Made by a program: the position numbers and the translations under genes
Notes under the pieces: generated by a model
What the model saw: only the letters and a program-made list of their open reading frames with translations
Told to the model about the DNA's origin: nothing
Database searches by the model: none
Part shown: positions 59,440 through 64,000 of the stretch, piece after piece
Position numbering within the stretch: position 1 is the first letter of the stretch
Layout: each line of letters starts with the position of its first letter
From: Nonomuraea turcica
GTDB lineage: Bacteria > Actinomycetota > Actinomycetes > Streptosporangiales > Streptosporangiaceae
DNA: 64,000 bases
NCBI RefSeq assembly: GCF_030718205.1
Contig: NZ_JAUZQF010000008.1
Span: forward strand, 364,413-428,412
Direction: 5' to 3'

Positions 59440-60531
59440 GTGCTGAGCGGTGTGCGCCTCGCCGTGGTGGGGATCCCTGGGCATCGGCGCGTGACGATGT
59501 TCCGCGACGCCGTGCTGGCCGCGGGGCTGGCTGAGCCATACGTGGTCTCCTGGCGGGACGTGCTGACCGGGCGGGAGCTCCACGTGCCCGAGGGGTCGCT
59601 GCTGCGGCTGGACTCGCCGGGCGAGGACGCCGAGACCGACGCGCTGCTGCGCGGGCCCGGGGATCCTGCGCGGGTCGGCGGAGGCGCGTCCTGGTACGCC
59701 GCCTTCACCGCCGGGCTGGAACGGGTCGCCGCGATCGGGGGCGTGCGCCTGCTCGGCGACGTCCGGGAGATCGCCGTGATGTTCGACAAACGGCGCTGCC
59801 ACGCCGTGTTGTCGGCCGCGGGAGTGCCGGTCCCGCCGGCCCTCGCGATCTCCTCGTACGCCGAGCTGCGTGCGGAGATGGCACGGAGGGGGTGGGCGCG
59901 GGTGTTCGTCAAGCCCGCGCACGGGTCGTCGGCGTCGGGCGTGATCGCGCTTCATGCGCGTGGTGACCGCGTCCAGGCCGTCACGTCGGCGGCCTGGGGG
60001 GCAGAGGGCGGGCTGTTCAACTCGCTGCGCGTGCGCACTTACACCTCCCATGACGAGGTGCGGCAAGTCGTCGACCTCCTGGCCGGGGACGGACTGCATG
60101 TGGAGCGGTGGTTCCCGAAGGCGTCGTTCGGCGGGAAGGTGTTCGACCTGCGGGTGGTGACCGTCGCCGGGGTTCCGACCCACGCGGTGGTGCGGATGAG
60201 CCGCATTCCCATGACGAACCTGCACCTCGGCGGGCAGCGCGGCGACCTCGAAGTGGTGCGGGCCCGGCCGGCGTTGTGGGAGCGGGTGCTGGAGGTCTGT
60301 TCGCGGGTGGCCGCGTGTTTTCCCGGCAGCCTCGCCACGGGAGTGGATGTCATGGTGGGGGCGGATTGGCGCTCGGTGATGGTGGCGGAGGTGAATGCGT
60401 TCGGGGACCTGCTGCCTGGTTTGGGTGATATTTCAGGAAATGGGCGGGACACCTATGCCGAGCAGGTCCGGGCGATCCTGCCGGGGGCGACAACCCCCGA
60501 CGCGACGACCGCGGCGGCAGGGGTCTCATGA
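59440..60531 (+). CDS. STM4014-family ATP-grasp-like protein
   Basis: 363 residues. ATP-grasp features: FVKPAHGSSASGVIAL (ATP lysine and glycine loop, ~155-170), FDLRVVTVAG, and metal-binding VAEVNAFGDLLP near 320. ATP-grasp ligases form amide or thioester bonds, often in peptide modification. GTG start; 1-bp gap from copy 2. Its stop overlaps the ATG of the next gene. Confidence 0.83.
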   Translation: MLSGVRLAVVGIPGHRRVTMFRDAVLAAGLAEPYVVSWRDVLTGRELHVPEGSLLRLDSPGEDAETDALLRGPGDPARVGGGASWYAAFTAGLERVAAIGGVRLLGDVREIAVMFDKRRCHAVLSAAGVPVPPALAISSYAELRAEMARRGWARVFVKPAHGSSASGVIALHARGDRVQAVTSAAWGAEGGLFNSLRVRTYTSHDEVRQVVDLLAGDGLHVERWFPKASFGGKVFDLRVVTVAGVPTHAVVRMSRIPMTNLHLGGQRGDLEVVRARPALWERVLEVCSRVAACFPGSLATGVDVMVGADWRSVMVAEVNAFGDLLPGLGDISGNGRDTYAEQVRAILPGATTPDATTAAAGVS

Positions 60532-61385
60532 CCGGCACGCGGCAAGAGGCCGGCCCGCTCGACAGGACGACAGTGTCCTCCCGGACAGGCCCGCTCTACA
60601 TGAACGCCATTGTGGGCAGCCACGACATCCTGTTGGTGACGCTCGACACGCTGCGCTACGACGTCGCCGCCGAGCTCGCGGCCGCCGGTCAGCTGACCGG
60701 CCTCCTGCCGCCGGGCGTGTCGTGGGAGCGCAGGCACAGCCCGGGAAGCTTCACCTACGCCGCGCACGCCGCCATGTTCGCCGGTTTCCTGCCGACGCCG
60801 GTGACGCCGGGACCGCATCCGCGGTTGTTCGCGGCCACGTTCCCCGGGAGCGAGACCACGGCCGCGGGCACGTGGGTGTTCGACGCGCCCGACCTGCCCA
60901 CGGGCCTGGCCCGGGCCGGTTACCACACGGTGTGCGTGGGCGGCGTGGGCTTCTTCAACAAGCTGACGCCGCTCGGGTCCGCGCTTCCGAGCCTGTTCGC
61001 CGAGAGCCATTGGGAGCCGGAGTTCGGCGTGACGAATCCGGCATCTCTGGAGCACCAGATCGACCGGGCCGCCGAGGTGCTGCGCCGCGTACACGAGCAG
61101 GTCTTCCTGTTCGTCAACGTGTCGGCCCTGCACCAGCCCAACCATTTCTACCTGCCCGGCGCGACCGGCGACTCGTTGGAGAGCCACGCCGCGGCCCTGC
61201 GCTACGTGGACCGGCACATCGGGCGGCTCTACGGACTGATGCGCCGCCCTTGCCTGGTGATCGTCTGCTCGGACCACGGCACGGCGTACGGCGAGGGCGG
61301 GCACACCGGCCACCGGATCGGCCACGAGGTGGTCTGGACGGTTCCGTATGCGCAGTTCGTACTGGAGGATCATGCGGCCGTATGA
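60528..61385 (+). CDS. STM4013/SEN3800-family sulfatase-fold hydrolase
   Basis: 285 residues, short for the fold. DILLVTLDTLRYD gives the first metal ligands; the nucleophile region SFTYAAHAAMFAG has Thr rather than Cys-X-Pro-X-Arg, so it is not a normal sulfatase and may act on phosphate esters. CSDHGTAYGEGGHTGHRIGHE gives the second metal set. No membrane helix or signal. ATGA overlap with the ATP-grasp gene. Confidence 0.83.
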   Translation: MTGTRQEAGPLDRTTVSSRTGPLYMNAIVGSHDILLVTLDTLRYDVAAELAAAGQLTGLLPPGVSWERRHSPGSFTYAAHAAMFAGFLPTPVTPGPHPRLFAATFPGSETTAAGTWVFDAPDLPTGLARAGYHTVCVGGVGFFNKLTPLGSALPSLFAESHWEPEFGVTNPASLEHQIDRAAEVLRRVHEQVFLFVNVSALHQPNHFYLPGATGDSLESHAAALRYVDRHIGRLYGLMRRPCLVIVCSDHGTAYGEGGHTGHRIGHEVVWTVPYAQFVLEDHAAV

Positions 61386-62640
61386 GGGCTATGTCTACGC
61401 CTATCCGCACAAGACCGCATACCGGCCACTCGACCCGCGGCCGCCGCTGAAGGAGGTGTGGGCGGGCGAACGGCCGGGTGCGCTCTACGTGCACATCCCG
61501 TTCTGCGAGATGCGGTGCGGCTTCTGCAACCTGTTCACGCGGACGGGCGCCCCGGAGGAGCTGGTCACGGCCTACCTCGACACGCTGGAACGCCAGGCGG
61601 TGCAGGTGCGGGACGCTCTGGAGCAGACCGGTTTCGCCACGGCCGCGTTCGGCGGCGGAACACCGACCTACCTCAGCGCGGGCGAGCTGGTCCGGCTGTT
61701 CGACCTGACCGAGCGGGCGATGGGCGTCGATCTCGCCCGGATCCCCTTGTCGGTGGAGACCTCCCCCGCCACCGCCACCCCGGACCGCCTGACCGTACTG
61801 GTCGAGCGCGGGACCACGCGCGTGTCCATCGGTGTGCAGAGCTTCATCGACGCCGAGGCCCGCGCCGCCGTACGCCCGCAGAAGCGGGCCGAGGTGGAGA
61901 GTGCGCTGGACACCATCCGGGCGGCGGGTGTGCCGGTGCTCAACATCGACCTGATCTACGGCATCGACGGGCAGACGGTGGACTCGTGGCTCGCCTCAAT
62001 CGAGGCGGCGCTGACGTGGCGGCCCGAGGAGCTCTACCTCTACCCCCTCTACGTCCGCCCGCTCACTGGGCTGGGCAAACAGGGGCGGGCCTGGGACGAC
62101 CAGCGGCTGGAGCTCTACCGGGCGGGGCGCGACCGGCTGGCGGCGGCCGGATACGAGCAGGTGTCGATGCGCATGTTCCGCTTGCCCGGCAGCGCCGGGA
62201 CGGCCACGGAATACTGCTGCCAGACCGACGGCATGGTGGGGCTCGGGTGCGGCGCGAGGTCGTACACGAGCCGGCTGCACTACTCGTTCGAGTACGCCGT
62301 GGAGGCGCGGCACGTGCGGTCCATCATCGACGACTACGTGGGACGGACGGAGTTCGGCGTGGCCAACGTGGGCTTCGAGCTGTCGCTCGACGAGCGCAAA
62401 CGACGGCACCTCATCCAGTCGTTGTTACAGGCAGAGGGCCTGTCGCGGGGGCTCTACCTGAACCGGTTCTGCACCGACGTCCTGGCCGACTTCCCGCTGG
62501 AAGGGTTCGCGGAGTGGCTGCGGGTGGATCCGGGCGCGGTGCGGCTGACGGCGGAGGGGCTGGCCTTCTCGGACGCGATCGGGCCCGCGCTCTTCTCGCC
62601 GCAGGTGAGGCGGCTCATGGACGAGTACGCCCCATGCTGA
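61372..62640 (+). CDS. STM4012-family radical SAM protein (HemW-like)
   Basis: 422 residues. Radical SAM cluster Cys45, Cys49, Cys52 (CEMRCGFC) and AFGGGTPTYLS, as in HemN/HemW. The ATG at 61372 has GGAGG upstream and overlaps the previous gene by 14 bp. HemN-like chemistry can be decarboxylation, methyl transfer or cyclisation; substrate unknown. Confidence 0.88.
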   Translation: MRPYEGYVYAYPHKTAYRPLDPRPPLKEVWAGERPGALYVHIPFCEMRCGFCNLFTRTGAPEELVTAYLDTLERQAVQVRDALEQTGFATAAFGGGTPTYLSAGELVRLFDLTERAMGVDLARIPLSVETSPATATPDRLTVLVERGTTRVSIGVQSFIDAEARAAVRPQKRAEVESALDTIRAAGVPVLNIDLIYGIDGQTVDSWLASIEAALTWRPEELYLYPLYVRPLTGLGKQGRAWDDQRLELYRAGRDRLAAAGYEQVSMRMFRLPGSAGTATEYCCQTDGMVGLGCGARSYTSRLHYSFEYAVEARHVRSIIDDYVGRTEFGVANVGFELSLDERKRRHLIQSLLQAEGLSRGLYLNRFCTDVLADFPLEGFAEWLRVDPGAVRLTAEGLAFSDAIGPALFSPQVRRLMDEYAPC

Positions 62641-63503
62641 CCATCCTCTACCGCGGCCCCCTGTCCAGCTGCGACTACGACTGTGCTTACTGCCCGTTCG
62701 CCAAACGGCGCGACGCCCCCGAGCAGTTGCGGGCCGACCGGGCGGCGCTGGAGCGGTTCGCGGGGTGGGTGACCGCGCAGCCGTTCGAGGTGTCGGTGCT
62801 GTTCACGCCGTGGGGCGAAGGGCTGGTCAGGTCGTGGTACAGGCGGGCGCTCGTCGAGCTCTCCTGGTTGCCGAACGTCACGAGAGTCGCCATTCAGACG
62901 AATCTCAGCTGCCGTACCGCATGGTTGTCCGAGGCGTCGGACCGGGCGGCCCTGTGGGTGACGTACCATCCGACGCAGGTCGCCTACGACCGGTTCCTCG
63001 GCAAGATCCGCTCGCTGCCGGTACGCCACAGCGTGGGCATCGTCGGCGACCCCGCGCACCTGACGCACGCGCGGCGGCTCAGGGCCGACCTGCCCGCGGA
63101 GACCTACCTCTGGGTCAACGCCGAGGAGGGCCGTCTCTACACCGACGCCGAGGCGGCCGACTGGTCGGAGATCGACCCCCTCTTCCACTACAGCCGGTTC
63201 GCGCACCCCAGTGCGGGCCTGCCGTGCCGCACAGGGGACGACGTGATCTCGGTCAGCGGCGACGGCACGGTCCGCCGCTGCCATTTCATCCCGGAGGTGC
63301 TGGGCAACCTGTACGACGGCTCGTACCGCGCGGCGTTGCGGCCCCGGCCGCCCTGCCCGGCTGCAGCTTGCGACTGCCATATCGGATATGTCCACCTAGA
63401 GCCGCTCGGGCTCTACGACGTCTTCGCCGGCGGCATCCTGGAGCGCGTCCCGCACCCGGGTCACCGCGACGCCGCGAGCGTCAGGTCCTCCGCGATGCCG
63501 TAG
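62634..63503 (+). CDS. STM4011-family radical SAM protein
   Basis: 289 residues. Cluster Cys13, Cys17, Cys20 (CDYDCAYC). Later Cys (GLPCRTGDD, RRCHFIPE, CPAAACDC) suggest an extra Fe-S site like a SPASM/Twitch domain. The ATG lies inside the end of the STM4012 gene (7-bp overlap). Last gene of the cluster; its 3' end overlaps the VanX-like remnant by 43 bp. Confidence 0.87.
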   Translation: MLTILYRGPLSSCDYDCAYCPFAKRRDAPEQLRADRAALERFAGWVTAQPFEVSVLFTPWGEGLVRSWYRRALVELSWLPNVTRVAIQTNLSCRTAWLSEASDRAALWVTYHPTQVAYDRFLGKIRSLPVRHSVGIVGDPAHLTHARRLRADLPAETYLWVNAEEGRLYTDAEAADWSEIDPLFHYSRFAHPSAGLPCRTGDDVISVSGDGTVRRCHFIPEVLGNLYDGSYRAALRPRPPCPAAACDCHIGYVHLEPLGLYDVFAGGILERVPHPGHRDAASVRSSAMP

Positions 63504-63673
63504 CGGGCGTAGCGGGCCTGGGTGATGTACGCCCAGTAGCGCTCTCCGAAGGACCAGTGCCACCACTCCGTGGGGTAGTTGACGAAGCCGGCCGAGGCCA
63601 GGGCGTTACCCAGGATGCAGCGGTTGGCCGCTCCCGCCCGTGTCGGCCGCCTGGGGTGGTGGGCGGCCGGCAC
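63461..63673 (-). pseudogene. Remnant of a VanX-like D-Ala-D-Ala dipeptidase
   Basis: The minus strand encodes ILGNALASAGFVNYPTEWWHW, then SFGERYWAYITQARYARYGI. EWWHWS is the catalytic Glu/zinc His motif of M15D dipeptidases. Only the last ~55 of ~200 residues remain; before that the sequence (PRRPTRAGA) is not VanX-like. The other zinc ligands are missing, so it cannot be active. Confidence 0.72.
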
Positions 63674-63687
63674 AGGCGGGGATGGGG

Positions 63688-64000
63688 TCAGGTCAGGATG
63701 CGGGTGCTGCCGGCCCAGCCGTGGCCGACTTCGCGTGGCGTGCTGCCCGTATACGGCTGACCATCGTCACGCACGAAGTTGTTGCTGTAGAGCAGCATCT
63801 TGCCCGCGGCATCCACAGCCAGCAGGTCAGTGAACCCATCACCGGTCACATCAGCCGGAATGATCCTCGTCGTACTACTCCAACCATGCCCGACCTCACG
63901 CGGCGCGCTGCCCGTATACGGCTGACCATCGTCACGCACGAAGTTGTTGCTGTAGAGCAGCATCTTGCCCGCGGCATCCACAGCCAGCAGGTCAGTGAAC
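63688..64000 (-). CDS. FG-GAP/VCBS-repeat protein, C-terminal part (5' end outside window)
   Basis: Frame open to the window edge. At least two 55-residue units: FTDLLAVDAAGKMLLYSNNF, then VRDDGQPYTGSAPREVGHGW and TRIIPADVTGDG. DVTGDGFTDLLAVD is the calcium-binding beta-propeller repeat of secreted enzymes or lectins. The catalytic part must lie beyond the window. It ends 14 bp before the VanX remnant. Confidence 0.82.
   Translation of the reverse strand, partial: FTDLLAVDAAGKMLLYSNNFVRDDGQPYTGSAPREVGHGWSSTTRIIPADVTGDGFTDLLAVDAAGKMLLYSNNFVRDDGQPYTGSTPREVGHGWAGSTRILT
63743..64000 (-). repeat. 165-bp-period repeat in the VCBS gene
   Basis: The block 63743-63835 is repeated without change at 63908-64000, while the 72 bp between differ from each other as far as seen. 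Period 165 bp (55 codons). Such identity suggests recent copying or gene conversion. Confidence 0.92.

Noticed and set aside
63461..63673. A functional vancomycin-type VanX gene
   Set aside because: Three quarters of the enzyme and most zinc ligands are missing and there is no VanH/VanA partner.

Overview
The window is high-GC actinobacterial chromosome. The evidence is strong G/C third positions, many GTG starts, ATGA/GTGA stop-start overlaps, mycothiol-type DinB/MDMPI proteins, a SARP-type regulator, DUF3040 and DUF6343 proteins, PASTA-less Ser/Thr kinases and an IdeR-like box. The gene content fits a soil filamentous actinomycete of the Streptosporangiaceae kind (Nonomuraea-like), but this is an inference from gene style, not from a search. 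No rRNA, tRNA, CRISPR array, complete insertion sequence or phage was seen.

Layout. (1) 1-2654: the 3' part of an N-6 DNA methylase with a fused specificity-like tail, then a Ser/Thr kinase. (2) 2740-8242: a beta-glucoside (cellobiose-type) operon with lipoprotein binding protein, two permeases, GH1 beta-glucosidase and LacI regulator, preceded by an 18-bp palindromic operator. (3) 8313-12122: secreted phospholipase-D-like protein, APH-like kinase, and a divergent SDR/LysR pair. (4) 12119-21409: a predicted alpha-glucan locus. A LacI regulator, ABC importer and GH13 alpha-glucosidase on the minus strand are divergent from a large secreted GH87-type alpha-1,3-glucanase on the plus strand. The importer and glucanase promoters share a near-identical module. 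(5) 21406-26050: a two-gene xanthine-dehydrogenase-type molybdoenzyme cassette lying between an intact PfkB-like kinase and a decayed copy of that kinase's 3' end. (6) 26242-46756: mixed core and housekeeping genes (HELGH metallopeptidase, mycothiol-dependent enzymes, bL31B with a Zur-like box and DUF1152, RecQ, AlkB, esterase, amidohydrolase, SARP regulator divergent from an MFS exporter, MazG-like enzyme, second Ser/Thr kinase). (7) 46757-48405: a decayed stretch with two regulator fragments and two orphan lipoproteins. (8) 48406-54021: a third LacI/ABC/glycosidase locus (GH5) with CGAAA-N-TTTCG operators. (9) 54089-57406: EfeUOB ferrous iron uptake under an IdeR/DtxR-like box. (10) 57469-63503: a tightly overlapping six-gene STM4015-4015-4014-4013-4012-4011 cluster (two LRR-like paralogues, ATP-grasp, sulfatase-fold hydrolase, two radical SAM enzymes), whose function is not known to me. 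(11) 63461-64000: a VanX-like remnant and the end of an FG-GAP/VCBS-repeat protein that runs off the window.

Taken together the window is rich in polysaccharide use: three separate LacI-controlled ABC importers, each paired with a different glycosidase class (GH1, GH13 plus GH87, GH5). The most unusual parts are the STM401x cluster, the shared promoter module of the alpha-glucan locus, and the kinase-fragment scar next to the molybdoenzyme cassette.
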